A DNA stretch of 64,000 nt from JAFGRR01 sp964563855 (GTDB lineage Bacteria > Planctomycetota > Phycisphaerae > UBA1845 > Fen-1342), in the NCBI GenBank assembly GCA_964563855.1, contig CAZLYU010000002.1, positions 115,363 to 179,362 of the forward strand. Reading direction: 5' to 3'. The notes under the pieces were generated by a model. The model made no database searches and was not told the DNA's origin. It was given only the letters and a program-made list of their open reading frames with translations. Both the position numbers and the translations under genes were made by a program. Positions 45,796-54,616 of the stretch are shown piece by piece (positions within the stretch are counted from its first letter, which is position 1; each line of letters starts with the position of its first letter).

Positions 45796-46551
45796 GTGTT
45801 CGCGAACGCGCTGTTGCTGTTGACCGCGGTCGGCGCGCTCCCCGCCGCCGCGCCCGCCGATCCATCGCTCGACCTGCCCGACGCCGTCCGCGCGGCGTTG
45901 GAGCGCACGGTCGACTTCACGCCCAACTTCGATCAACCCGGCTACTGGGCGACCCTGGCGCACGTCGCCGCCGTCGGTACACCGTTGCCGTCAGACGGCA
46001 TCGTGCTCGACGACTGGGCCGCGCTGGTCGAACGACCGAGCGACTTTCGCGGACGGCCCCTGCACGTGGCGGGGCTGGTCGGCTTCAACAAGGGGCCCTA
46101 CATCCACCAGAGCCGACCGGAACTGGGCCGCGTGTGGCAACTCGAGTTGCGCCGCCCCGGGGCGCCAGCCACCATCACGCTCATCTGCACGCGCGATGTA
46201 GGCGAGATCCCGCTCGGCGCCAGTGTCGAAGCCGTCGGTTACTTCGTGCTGACCCGCGAGTGGAAGCCCGGGCAGTACGCCGCCGTGCTCGTGGCGCGCG
46301 CGCCCACGCGAATCGCAACCATCGCACCACCCATCCACACGCAACGCTGGCCATGGGTCGCAGGCGGCGTCGCGGTCGGGCTGCTGCTCGCGGTCGTGCT
46401 GCTGCGCGGCGCCGCGCGACGCTCACGCCGCACTGACCCACATCGCCTCAGTGCAAGCCGGCCGGCGCCGATCGACTTGTCGGATGATCTGGCGGCGTGG
46501 TCGGCTGAGCCGGGCCCCGCTGACGACGCCGAGTCGAACGACCGTCACTAA
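45796..46551 (+). CDS. membrane-anchored exported protein of unknown function
   Basis: A 251-residue protein starting at GTG 45796. It has an N-terminal signal peptide (ALLLLTAVGALPAAAPA) and a C-terminal membrane segment (about 193-210) followed by a basic, cytoplasmic-looking tail of about 45 residues. Between them lies a beta-rich domain (RPLHVAGLVGF, ITLICTRDV, ASVEAVGYFVL), which could be an OB- or SH3-like barrel. I do not recognise the family. It is divergent from the GH172 gene. Confidence 0.68.
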   Translation: MFANALLLLTAVGALPAAAPADPSLDLPDAVRAALERTVDFTPNFDQPGYWATLAHVAAVGTPLPSDGIVLDDWAALVERPSDFRGRPLHVAGLVGFNKGPYIHQSRPELGRVWQLELRRPGAPATITLICTRDVGEIPLGASVEAVGYFVLTREWKPGQYAAVLVARAPTRIATIAPPIHTQRWPWVAGGVAVGLLLAVVLLRGAARRSRRTDPHRLSASRPAPIDLSDDLAAWSAEPGPADDAESNDRH

Positions 46552-46690
46552 ACGCCGCAGTCGTCTGTGCTCCGCCGCCAAAACACCCCGCGTTGGGCTT
46601 CGCCGAGTGTTGCGAAGCCGCTGCCTGCGTTACGCTGCGCGACAGTGTCGTGGTGGTGCGCGGCCAAGGGTTCAGAACGAGGGATGAGGC

Positions 46691-48058
46691 ATGGTAGGGC
46701 GGAAAGGTGTGAGGCGGCTTGCGCGAATCTTGGGTGCGGGTCTCGGCGTGCTGTTGCTCACGAGCTGTGAGCGACCAAACGCCAGCACAACGTTCGAGCC
46801 GACGCGCGAACTCGTCATTCTCACCCCCCACAACGACGCGATTCGCTACGCGTTCGAGGCGGCGTTCACGAGTTCAATGCTCGCTGAGGGCGGAGCGCCC
46901 GTGCGAATCGACTACATCTACCGCGGAACGCCGCAATGCGTCGACTACCTCATGTCGGTGCGCGACGGGCAGGGCCACGGCGCGGCGCCGCGCGTGCCCG
47001 ACATCATGTTCGGCGGCGGCATCGCCGACCACACCGTGCTCGCCGACGCAGGTTTGCTCCAGCGTACGCAGCTGTCCATCGATACCGACGAGATCCCCGA
47101 CACGGTGAACGGCATCCCGATGCGCGACGCAGACAACCGCTGGTTCGCCACCGGGTTGAGCAGCTTCGGCTTGCTGGTCAACGCCCGCGTGGCTGAGCAG
47201 CGCGGCTTGCCGGTTCCGACCACCTGGGCGGACCTCGGCGATGCAGACTTGCAGAGCTGGATCGCCGTGGCCGACCCGCGCGCCAGCGGCTCGCATCGCG
47301 AGTGCATGGTGTTGGTGTTGCAGAGCCTCGGTTGGGACGCCGGCTGGCGCAGCCTCATGCGCACCCTCGCCAACACGCGCGCCCTGAGCCCGCGCTCCAG
47401 CGCCGCGCTGCAGATGGTGCAGCAGGGCCAGGCAGTGGCCACGTTCTGCGTGAATTTTGATGGTCAAGCGCTCGCCGACGAGAGCGAGGGCGCGCTGCGC
47501 TACGTGAGTCCGCCGGGCGCCACGACCGTCACGCCCGACGTGATGAGCGTCTTGCGGTTTTCCAAACAGCCCGAATTGGCGCAGGCATTTGTCGAGTTTG
47601 TGCTCTCGCCGCGCGGCCAGGCCCTGTGGATGCTCGACGCCGAAGCGCGGCAATCACCCGGCAAAACACTGTTTCACTACGCCATCCGACCGTCACTGTA
47701 CGAAGAGCAGCCCGACGCCGTCTCCGTGCAGGGCAACCCCCTGACCGGCGACCTCGCGATGACGCTCGACATCGAGAAAATGAGCGCCATCGGCCGCGTG
47801 CTCGAGCTCGTCGTGCCGGCAGCGGTTGACGGGGAGAACGGCGTGCTGCTCCAACGTGCGTGGCAGGCGTGCGTCGCGGCCGGACTGCCCGAACAACACG
47901 TGGCGCAGCTCATGGCGCCCCCGATCCCCGAGAGCGAACTCGAAGCCTGGGCGTCAGCCAGCTCCGCCGATCAAGACGGCGCCGCCGGCCGGGCGGAAAC
48001 ACTGGCCAGCGCCATGCGCGATCGCTACCAACAGGTGCTGAACAGCTTGCAGCAGTAG
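46691..48058 (+). CDS. Fe3+-type ABC transporter substrate-binding lipoprotein
   Basis: A 455-residue lipoprotein (lipobox VLLLTSC) of the FbpA/extracellular-solute-binding family 1 group. It starts with ELVILTPHNDAIRYAFEAAF, the usual first strand, followed by PDIMFGGG, and continues through the two-lobe fold to a helical C-terminal extension. It is expected outside the inner membrane, delivering an iron or anion ligand to an ABC permease. No permease or ATPase gene is adjacent, so it is an orphan binding protein or works with a distant transporter. ATG 46691 follows a GAGG. Confidence 0.85.
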   Translation: MVGRKGVRRLARILGAGLGVLLLTSCERPNASTTFEPTRELVILTPHNDAIRYAFEAAFTSSMLAEGGAPVRIDYIYRGTPQCVDYLMSVRDGQGHGAAPRVPDIMFGGGIADHTVLADAGLLQRTQLSIDTDEIPDTVNGIPMRDADNRWFATGLSSFGLLVNARVAEQRGLPVPTTWADLGDADLQSWIAVADPRASGSHRECMVLVLQSLGWDAGWRSLMRTLANTRALSPRSSAALQMVQQGQAVATFCVNFDGQALADESEGALRYVSPPGATTVTPDVMSVLRFSKQPELAQAFVEFVLSPRGQALWMLDAEARQSPGKTLFHYAIRPSLYEEQPDAVSVQGNPLTGDLAMTLDIEKMSAIGRVLELVVPAAVDGENGVLLQRAWQACVAAGLPEQHVAQLMAPPIPESELEAWASASSADQDGAAGRAETLASAMRDRYQQVLNSLQQ

Positions 48059-48159
48059 CCGCGCAACCTGTCTTGCCGGACGCGCCCTGCCGGTCGCCGT
48101 TCGCATCGGCGGTCCGTGGCGTCAATGGCATCCCGACGCTCAAGCCGCGCCCGCCTGCA

Positions 48160-49089
48160 CTAGTCGGATTCCGCAAGGTACGCCAACACGTCGTCGACGA
48201 TCGCGTGCATATTCGCCACCCCGCGCGTCGTCCGCGCAGCCACGTGCGGCGTAACCACACAACGCGGCGACGTCAGTAACCAATGCCCGACCGGCAGCGG
48301 CTCAGGCTCGGTCACATCGAGTCCCGCGCCACGCAGCCGACCATCCTCCAGCGCTCGGCTCAGCGCCGCAGTCTCCACCACCGCGCCACGCGATGTGTTG
48401 ATCAACACGGCGTCACGACGCAGCCGCTGCAACACCTTAGCGTCGACCAATCCGCGCGTGGCTTCCGAGAGCGGTGTGTGTAGCGAGATCACGTCGCTTT
48501 CGCTCCAGAGCGTCGCCTTGTCGACCGCAGTCGCATCGAAGGGAAGCTGGCCGATTTCCACGATGTCGTTGTAGATCACCCGCATCGCGAATCCCAACGC
48601 AGCGATGCGCCCGACCGCCTGACCAATCCGCCCCATACCGACGATGCCCAACGTCAATCCGTGCAGTTCCGCGCCATGCGGCCGCGCGCGCGCCTCGGCA
48701 AAACGCCCCGCACGATAATCATCCGCCATACGCGCAATCGGTCGCAGCACATTGAGCATCAGCGCCACCGCGAGCTCGGCGACTGCCTGCGTCGCCGCGC
48801 CGGGGCGGTTGAGCACGACCACCCCCAGTTCCGCGGCCGCGGCCTCATCCACCCGATCCAATCCCACCCCCGCGATCCCAACCACGCGCAGGCGTGCACC
48901 CGCCGCCAGCACGCCGCGCGACAGCGTGGTCCGCGTGCGGGCGACGATCGCGTCGGCGTCTTTCACCGCCGCGACCAGATCGTCCTCCGACAGCGACGCG
49001 GGGCGAACAACGTCCGCTTGCGCCGCCAACCGAGCCTCGGCGTCAGCGTTCAGTTGCTCGGTTATCACCACGCGCCACGCGTTGGACAT
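48160..49089 (-). CDS. D-isomer-specific 2-hydroxyacid dehydrogenase (SerA-like)
   Basis: A 309-residue NAD-dependent dehydrogenase. The Rossmann motif is GIVGMGRIGQAVGR. The catalytic triad fits Arg in LINTSRGAVV, Glu in DVTEPEPLP and His in VTPHVAART. It resembles 3-phosphoglycerate dehydrogenase without the regulatory ACT/ASB domains, so phosphoglycerate, glyoxylate or another 2-hydroxyacid is possible. ATG 49089 has GGAGCGG just upstream; a longer frame from 49110 adds only 7 residues. It is convergent with the binding-protein gene. Confidence 0.9.
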   Translation of the reverse strand: MSNAWRVVITEQLNADAEARLAAQADVVRPASLSEDDLVAAVKDADAIVARTRTTLSRGVLAAGARLRVVGIAGVGLDRVDEAAAAELGVVVLNRPGAATQAVAELAVALMLNVLRPIARMADDYRAGRFAEARARPHGAELHGLTLGIVGMGRIGQAVGRIAALGFAMRVIYNDIVEIGQLPFDATAVDKATLWSESDVISLHTPLSEATRGLVDAKVLQRLRRDAVLINTSRGAVVETAALSRALEDGRLRGAGLDVTEPEPLPVGHWLLTSPRCVVTPHVAARTTRGVANMHAIVDDVLAYLAESD

Positions 49090-49195
49090 GCTCCGCTCCC
49101 TCAGATCCACCTTCTAAAGCCGCGGGCCTTGGAGCGACCAACATCGCTCGCATACACTTGAAACACCGGGCCCAGCGTCAAAGGAGGCTTCCGTC

Positions 49196-49867
49196 ATGTT
49201 CGCAAACTGTGTGTCAGCCATGTTGGCCATCTCCGTTGCAACAACGACGTTCGGCGACACATGGCAGTTTACGCTCGAATCGTTTGGCGAGGACGTGATG
49301 TGGACGTCGCCCACCGCAGTGGACCCGAATCCGCCCCTCTATCGCGCCACGTTCGCGGCGTCGCGCATCGATGTCTTTGCCGGCCCCCTCTCGTTCGACG
49401 TGACCGAGCTCGTGGATCCCAACTTGCTGATCGCCAGCGATCTGCGCCGCGGTCCTTCGCCCGTCGTGATCTTGAGCGAGTCGATCATCGCGCCGCCTCC
49501 GCCCGAAACGCCCACGCTCGCCGCCCAGATTGACATTGGGATCAACGCCAGCGGCTTCGCCACGATCTCCGCGACCGACATCATCCTCGGCAGCATCGTC
49601 GTCCCTCCGTTCCCGCCGCTGCAGATCTCCGGCGGCCGCATCACGGGTGAGTTGACCATCGAACCCGCGGTGCTCGGCGACACCAACTGCGACGGCCTGG
49701 TCAACGCCGCCGACATCGATAGCTTCGTGCTGACCATCACCAATCCCGACGCGTACCGCGCGACGTTCCCCAATTGCGGTCTTGCCGCGGCCGACGCCAA
49801 CGGCGACGGGTTGACCAACGCCGCCGATATCGACGGTTTCGTCGACCTGATCATCGCGGGCAGCTGA
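49196..49867 (+). CDS. secreted protein with dockerin-type C-terminus
   Basis: A 223-residue exported protein with a perfect AAAGGAGG ribosome-binding site before ATG 49196. The signal peptide runs to about residue 20. A beta-rich domain of about 140 residues follows, and then two dockerin/EF-hand-like repeats, GDTNCDGLVNAADIDSF and DANGDGLTNAADIDGF. These are close to those of the 999-residue protein at 20144-23143. No catalytic motif is seen. The next gene, a rhomboid-fold protein, starts 11 bases after it. Confidence 0.85.
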   Translation: MFANCVSAMLAISVATTTFGDTWQFTLESFGEDVMWTSPTAVDPNPPLYRATFAASRIDVFAGPLSFDVTELVDPNLLIASDLRRGPSPVVILSESIIAPPPPETPTLAAQIDIGINASGFATISATDIILGSIVVPPFPPLQISGGRITGELTIEPAVLGDTNCDGLVNAADIDSFVLTITNPDAYRATFPNCGLAAADANGDGLTNAADIDGFVDLIIAGS

Positions 49868-49878
49868 CTGTAAACGCC

Positions 49879-50688
49879 ATGGGTGTCTGGGATCGCGACT
49901 ACGCGCAACCCGAACGAGCGAACGCGCCGCAACCGTGGCCGATCAGCCGGCCCCCCCCGGCCGCGCTCGGCCTGCTTGTCGTACATGGCCTCGCGTTCTT
50001 GATCGCAGTCGGAATGCGGAACGACGCGGAAGCAGCGGCGTCAACCCTCGCGTTGCACACGCCGCCCAACGCGTGGTACGCCGTGCTCACCCACGCGATC
50101 GCCTCCGCAAATCTGATCTCCGTGCTCTCCACCGCCTACGTCATCTGGGCCCTCGGCGGCTGGCTCGAGCGGCGCGGCGGCGGCGCCTACATGCTCACGC
50201 TATACGCCTGCGCCATCGTCGGAGCCGGCGTCACGTATCGCTTGCTCGCCCAGACCGGCATGCCCGCCGCCGAGCTGGATCACCCGCTCGGCGTGCTCGC
50301 GAGCTGGGCGTTCGTTACCGCACGGCTCGCCCGCCACGAGGCGGTCCCACTATTCGGACGCGTCTTCACCATGCCGCAAATCATCGGCGGCATCGCTGCG
50401 CTGATGCTCCTGTTCATGATGCTCGCGCACGGCGCCGGCGCTGGGATTCTCATCGCATCCGCGGTCGCGGGCGCGGCGACCGCGCCGCTCGCCATCGCGC
50501 TCCACGCCGTAATGGTGCGGAAACCGCGCAATCGCACGCGTCAGGCAGCGCCGCCACCTGTCAGCGAGCCCGATATCGACGACGTTCTCGCCAAAATCTC
50601 GCGACAGGGCATCGATTCGCTAACCGCGGACGAGCGCCGGCGTCTCGAGACAGCCCGCCGAGCCAAGCTCGCGAGCCGACGGCGGTAG
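49879..50688 (+). CDS. rhomboid-fold membrane protein, probably protease-dead
   Basis: A 269-residue protein with six hydrophobic segments and a cytoplasmic C-terminal tail. The layout and the tail (DIDDVLAKISRQGIDSLTADERRRLE) match bacterial rhomboid-family proteins, whose tails often have this helix. The catalytic GxSG serine motif is absent: the equivalent place reads DHPLGVLASW. No clear catalytic His was found. It is therefore likely an inactive rhomboid (iRhom/derlin-like logic), or a distant relative. ATG 49879 lies 11 bases after the dockerin-type gene. Confidence 0.75.
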   Translation: MGVWDRDYAQPERANAPQPWPISRPPPAALGLLVVHGLAFLIAVGMRNDAEAAASTLALHTPPNAWYAVLTHAIASANLISVLSTAYVIWALGGWLERRGGGAYMLTLYACAIVGAGVTYRLLAQTGMPAAELDHPLGVLASWAFVTARLARHEAVPLFGRVFTMPQIIGGIAALMLLFMMLAHGAGAGILIASAVAGAATAPLAIALHAVMVRKPRNRTRQAAPPPVSEPDIDDVLAKISRQGIDSLTADERRRLETARRAKLASRRR

Positions 50689-50711
50689 CAGCGCTGTAAC
50701 GCGCCCTTTGA

Positions 50712-52463
50712 ATGCCTGGCCGAGAAACCTATGATGACACAGCGAGACGGCTCCTCACTGACGCCCGGGCTGAGACAACCTGCTTGACCAACACCTCGCG
50801 CCCTGCTTCGGATCAATCGCAGCGACTGCTCGTCATCGGCGACGCGGCCCAACTCGACCAATGGCGCGAAATTGCCGCCGATGCGGATGCCATCCGCACT
50901 GTCGCCGATGTCGATGAAGCCTATCGACTCATTCGCGGCGGTCGCTTCGCCGCCGTCATCTCCGCCCTCCCCGCCTTTCGCGGCCTGCTCAACGTCTCCA
51001 CCGTCGAATCCCGCATGCTGCTCGAGATGATCGGACATCCGCTCTGTGTGGTCGATCACGGCGGAAACGTGCTCTGGTCAAACTCCCGTTTCGACGACTT
51101 GCGCGACGCCGCCAGCGAATCGATCCGCACGACCGCGGCCGAGATGTGCCGCACCATGATGAACGACGCCAACGCCGCGCGGCAGGCGCATCGCGGCGTG
51201 CCCGTCGGCGGCGAAGTCTGGTACGAGATGACGGCCTCCCCGGTGAAAGGACCTTCCGATCGTGTCGACCGCGTCGTGGTTCTGGCCCGCGACGTCACCT
51301 CTGCACGTCGCGCTCAGGAACGAATCAACGCCATCGATGCCGCCGGTCGCGCCTTGGTGCGTCTCGACGCCGACGCCTTGCGTAAGCAGGATGTCGGCGA
51401 TCGCCTGCATCTGCTCGAGAGCGAGATCATTCGCTACAGCCGCGAACTCATGAACTTCCGGCACTTCTCCGTGCGGGTGCTTGATCGCAAGAGCAATCGG
51501 CTGGAAGTCTTACTTGCCGAAGGCATGTCGTCGGAGACGCTGGCGCGGCAGATCTACGCCGAGCCCGAAGGCAACGGCATCGTCGGCTATGTGGCGTCGA
51601 CCGGACGGTCGTACATCTGTCCCGATGCGCAACGTGATCAACGCGTGCTGCCCGGCATCGAAAACACCCGCTCAACGCTCACCGTTCCCCTTCAACTCCA
51701 CGACCAGGTCGTCGGAACGTTCAACGTCGAATCCGAGGAAGTTGCTGCATTCAGCGAAGACGACCGACAGATCGCCGAAATCTTCGGCCGCTACGTCGCC
51801 ATCGCGCTCAACACCTTGCAGCTATTGGCGGTGGAGCGGCATGCGGCGACCGGCGAAGTGACTGCCGACGTCGTCGCTGAGCTTGCCGCCCCCATCAATG
51901 ACATCGTCAGCCGCGCCAGCAGTCTGATGGAGGACTACATCGGCCACGATGACGTTCGCCGGCGTCTACACGAGATCATCGACGCGCTCTCGAACGTCAG
52001 CAAACGGATCCATGCCATGGGTGAGTCCCCGCTGCTGTCCGCTATGAGCCCGATGGAGCGCAGCGCCGCTGATCCCATCCTCGACCGCAAACGCATTCTG
52101 ATCGCCGAAGACGAAGACGTCATTCGCGAGACCATCGCAGCCGTGCTGGAGAACGCCGGGGCGGTGGTCGACGCCGCGCCCGACGGCGAAGCCGCATTGC
52201 GTTTGGTCGCAGGCGGCGAGTTCGATTTGATCATCAGCGACATCAAGATGCCGCTGCATTCGGGCTATGAAGTGTTCGCCGCCGCCAAGGCCGCCCGACC
52301 CGAGACGCGCGTGATTCTCATCACCGGCTTCGGCTACGACCCCGATCACGCTATTGTCCGTGCGAGCCGCGAGGGCCTGACCGGCGTGCTGTTTAAGCCG
52401 TTCAAGACGGAAGCCCTGCTCGCCGAAGCGCGAAAAGCGCTGAGCGGGAAGACCCGCAACTAG
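50712..52463 (+). CDS. PAS-GAF-receiver signalling protein lacking a kinase domain
   Basis: A 583-residue cytoplasmic protein. A possible degenerate receiver lies at about 35-90 and a PAS domain at about 105-205 (MIGHPLCVVDHGGNVLWSN). A GAF domain follows (about 230-385, GNGIVGYVASTGRSYICPD, VPLQLHDQVVGTFNVES), then a HisKA-like helix pair. The C-terminal receiver (about 455-575) has acidic residues in LIAEDED and a phospho-acceptor Asp in LIISDIKMP, with the Lys in VLFKPF. The helix pair lacks the HisKA His (VVAELAAPINDIV) and no HATPase domain follows. It probably receives phosphate from another kinase. The debranching-enzyme gene starts 9 bases downstream. Confidence 0.85.
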   Translation: MPGRETYDDTARRLLTDARAETTCLTNTSRPASDQSQRLLVIGDAAQLDQWREIAADADAIRTVADVDEAYRLIRGGRFAAVISALPAFRGLLNVSTVESRMLLEMIGHPLCVVDHGGNVLWSNSRFDDLRDAASESIRTTAAEMCRTMMNDANAARQAHRGVPVGGEVWYEMTASPVKGPSDRVDRVVVLARDVTSARRAQERINAIDAAGRALVRLDADALRKQDVGDRLHLLESEIIRYSRELMNFRHFSVRVLDRKSNRLEVLLAEGMSSETLARQIYAEPEGNGIVGYVASTGRSYICPDAQRDQRVLPGIENTRSTLTVPLQLHDQVVGTFNVESEEVAAFSEDDRQIAEIFGRYVAIALNTLQLLAVERHAATGEVTADVVAELAAPINDIVSRASSLMEDYIGHDDVRRRLHEIIDALSNVSKRIHAMGESPLLSAMSPMERSAADPILDRKRILIAEDEDVIRETIAAVLENAGAVVDAAPDGEAALRLVAGGEFDLIISDIKMPLHSGYEVFAAAKAARPETRVILITGFGYDPDHAIVRASREGLTGVLFKPFKTEALLAEARKALSGKTRN

Positions 52464-52472
52464 GCGTACGCC

Positions 52473-54515
52473 GTGTCAGTCACCTCACCGCCGCCGATCG
52501 CCTCTCCACCGCCCATCACTATCGGACGCGAAGCGTGTGTCGATCTCGCCTCCTCGCTCGACCACGAGTGGCTGGTCACCAACGGCCTCGGCGGCTTCGC
52601 CTCGGGCACGATCGCCGGCGCCCTCACACGCCGCTACCACGGCCTCCTCTTCGCCGCACTGCGCCCGCCGCTCGGGCGCACGCTCCTGGTCGCCAAACTC
52701 GACGAGACGCTGCGCGTCGGACAGTTGGCGTTTCCGCTCGCCACCAACATCTGGACCACCGGCGTGGAGCGGCCCGCCGGCTGCGAGTTGCTCACGTGTT
52801 TCACGTGGAACAATCAGGCGCCCCTCTGGCGCTACGCCGCGGCCGGCGCCGCTCTCACCAAACGCGTCTGGATGGAGCACAACCGCAACGCAACGTTCGT
52901 CCGCTACGCACTCGAGTCCGATAGCCAACCGGTGCAGCTCTCGATTCGGGCGCTGATGAATCACCGCGACTATCACGCGCTCGCGGCGGTTCACGAAGAC
53001 CCGCCCGAAGTCGTCGCGTCGGGCGCGACGCTCACCGTCCGCTGCGCCCCGGACGCCGCGGTCACAGTCTTGCGCTGCGCCGCGGCTAGTCCGCTCGGCT
53101 GGGAGATCGATCAAACCTGGTATCGTCGGTTCTACCTCCCGGTCGAAGCCGAGCGCGGCTACGGATGCCTTGAAGATCATCTTAGCGCCGGCGTGCTCAC
53201 CGTCACCTTGCAACCCGGCGAGTCGCTCACGGTCGTCGCTGCGACTGAGCCGGACGCCGACGTCGAACTCGACGGCGCCTGGGATCGTCAGGCGCGTCGC
53301 GCCGCCGAGCGCCTCACGCTCTTGAACACGGCCCAGCCGGAATCGCCGACGCCGCTCGTCATGCAGCTCGCGCTCGCCGCGGATCAATTCATCGTCCGGC
53401 GCACAACGCCAGACGCCGGCGTCGGCCACACCATCATCGCCGGCTACCCCTGGTTCTCCGATTGGGGACGCGACACGATGATCGCCTTGCCGGGGCTCAC
53501 GTTGCACACCGGCCGGTCAGAGATCGCCCGCGAAATCCTGCTGACCTGGGCCCAATACGTCAGCGGCGGGATGATTCCGAATCGCTTCCCCGACGATACG
53601 CTCTCGCCCGAATATCACACCGCCGACGCGGCCCTCTGGTACATCTGGGCGATCGACGAGTACCTGCGCTACACGCACGATGACGACACGCTGGTCGCCC
53701 TGTTGCCCACCGCCCGCGAAATCGTCGATCATCACACGCTCGGCACCCGCCACCACATCCGTTGCGACGACGACGGGCTGCTGACCTGCGGCGGCCGCGA
53801 TCTCAATCTCACCTGGATGGACGCCAAGATCGGACACCGATCGGTCACGCCCCGCGCCGGCAAACCGATCGAGGTCAACGCGCTTTGGATCCACGCGCTG
53901 ACGTGCCTGACGCGCTGGTTGCGGGCCGTCGACAAATCCGCCGCCGCCGACGAGATCGACATCCAACGCCAACGCGCCCGGGAAAGCTTCGCGCGCTTTT
54001 GGAACAGTGACGCTGACGGCTGCTTCGACGTGCTCGACGGCCCGGATGGAAACGACCCCCGCCTGCGCCCCAATCAGGTCATCGCCGCCGCGCTGCCGAA
54101 CACACCCCTCTCGCACGCGCAACGAAAGGTCATCGTCGACCTCGCGCGGCACCGGTTGCTCACGCCATACGGCCCGCGGTCCCTCGCCCCCGGCGACCCC
54201 GACTATCACGGGGTCTACGCCGGCGACGTCGTTCGACGCGACGAAGCCTATCACAACGGAACGGCCTGGCCGTGGCTGCTCGGATCGTTCGTCATCGCGC
54301 ACTACCGCGTCTACGACGACATCGACGTCGCCCGCAGCTTTCTCGATCCATTCGCACAGCACCTGCGACAAGCCGGCGTCGGATCGATCAGCGAAGTCTT
54401 CGACGGCGACAGTCCGCATCCCCCGCGCGGCGCGATCGCGCAAGCCTGGAGCGTCGCCGAGTTGCTACGCGCTCAGGCCTGGCTTTCAGGGCGGACGAGC
54501 GCGCCGGATCCCTAA
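52473..54515 (+). CDS. amylo-alpha-1,6-glucosidase (glycogen debranching enzyme)
   Basis: A 680-residue protein starting at GTG 52473. The N-terminal domain (about 20-260) is the bacterial GDE N-domain (EWLVTNGLGGFASGT, RRYHGLLFA). The C-terminal (alpha/alpha)6 barrel carries the signature GYPWFSDWGRDTMIALPGL, plus NLTWMDAKIG, a probable acid Asp-containing segment, and GTAWPWLLG. It removes alpha-1,6 branch points from glycogen or limit dextrin. Its start lies 9 bases after the PAS-GAF-receiver gene, so both are probably co-transcribed; other glycogen genes are not adjacent. Confidence 0.93.
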   Translation: MSVTSPPPIASPPPITIGREACVDLASSLDHEWLVTNGLGGFASGTIAGALTRRYHGLLFAALRPPLGRTLLVAKLDETLRVGQLAFPLATNIWTTGVERPAGCELLTCFTWNNQAPLWRYAAAGAALTKRVWMEHNRNATFVRYALESDSQPVQLSIRALMNHRDYHALAAVHEDPPEVVASGATLTVRCAPDAAVTVLRCAAASPLGWEIDQTWYRRFYLPVEAERGYGCLEDHLSAGVLTVTLQPGESLTVVAATEPDADVELDGAWDRQARRAAERLTLLNTAQPESPTPLVMQLALAADQFIVRRTTPDAGVGHTIIAGYPWFSDWGRDTMIALPGLTLHTGRSEIAREILLTWAQYVSGGMIPNRFPDDTLSPEYHTADAALWYIWAIDEYLRYTHDDDTLVALLPTAREIVDHHTLGTRHHIRCDDDGLLTCGGRDLNLTWMDAKIGHRSVTPRAGKPIEVNALWIHALTCLTRWLRAVDKSAAADEIDIQRQRARESFARFWNSDADGCFDVLDGPDGNDPRLRPNQVIAAALPNTPLSHAQRKVIVDLARHRLLTPYGPRSLAPGDPDYHGVYAGDVVRRDEAYHNGTAWPWLLGSFVIAHYRVYDDIDVARSFLDPFAQHLRQAGVGSISEVFDGDSPHPPRGAIAQAWSVAELLRAQAWLSGRTSAPDP

Positions 54516-54534
54516 CGAAGCGGTGAAACTCCGC

Positions 54535-54561
54535 CGCCGCCGGCCATCGCGACCGGCGGCG
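54535..54561. terminator. GC-rich hairpin between convergent genes
   Basis: CGCCGCCGG (54535-54543) and CCGGCGGCG (54553-54561) form a perfect 9-bp stem with a 9-base loop. It lies 20 bases after the debranching-enzyme stop and 55 bases before the stop of the minus-strand glycoside hydrolase. No U-run follows, so this would be a weak intrinsic or a Rho-assisted terminator. Confidence 0.5.
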
Positions 54562-54616
54562 AAGGGCAAGGGGGGCGACGAAGGGTTGCCGCCGCCCGCA
54601 TCGCCAGCCCGCGCGG

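Noticed and set aside
48059..48159. Weak inverted repeat between the binding-protein and dehydrogenase genes
   Set aside because: The arms near 48090-48115 pair only imperfectly, so I could not support a terminator.
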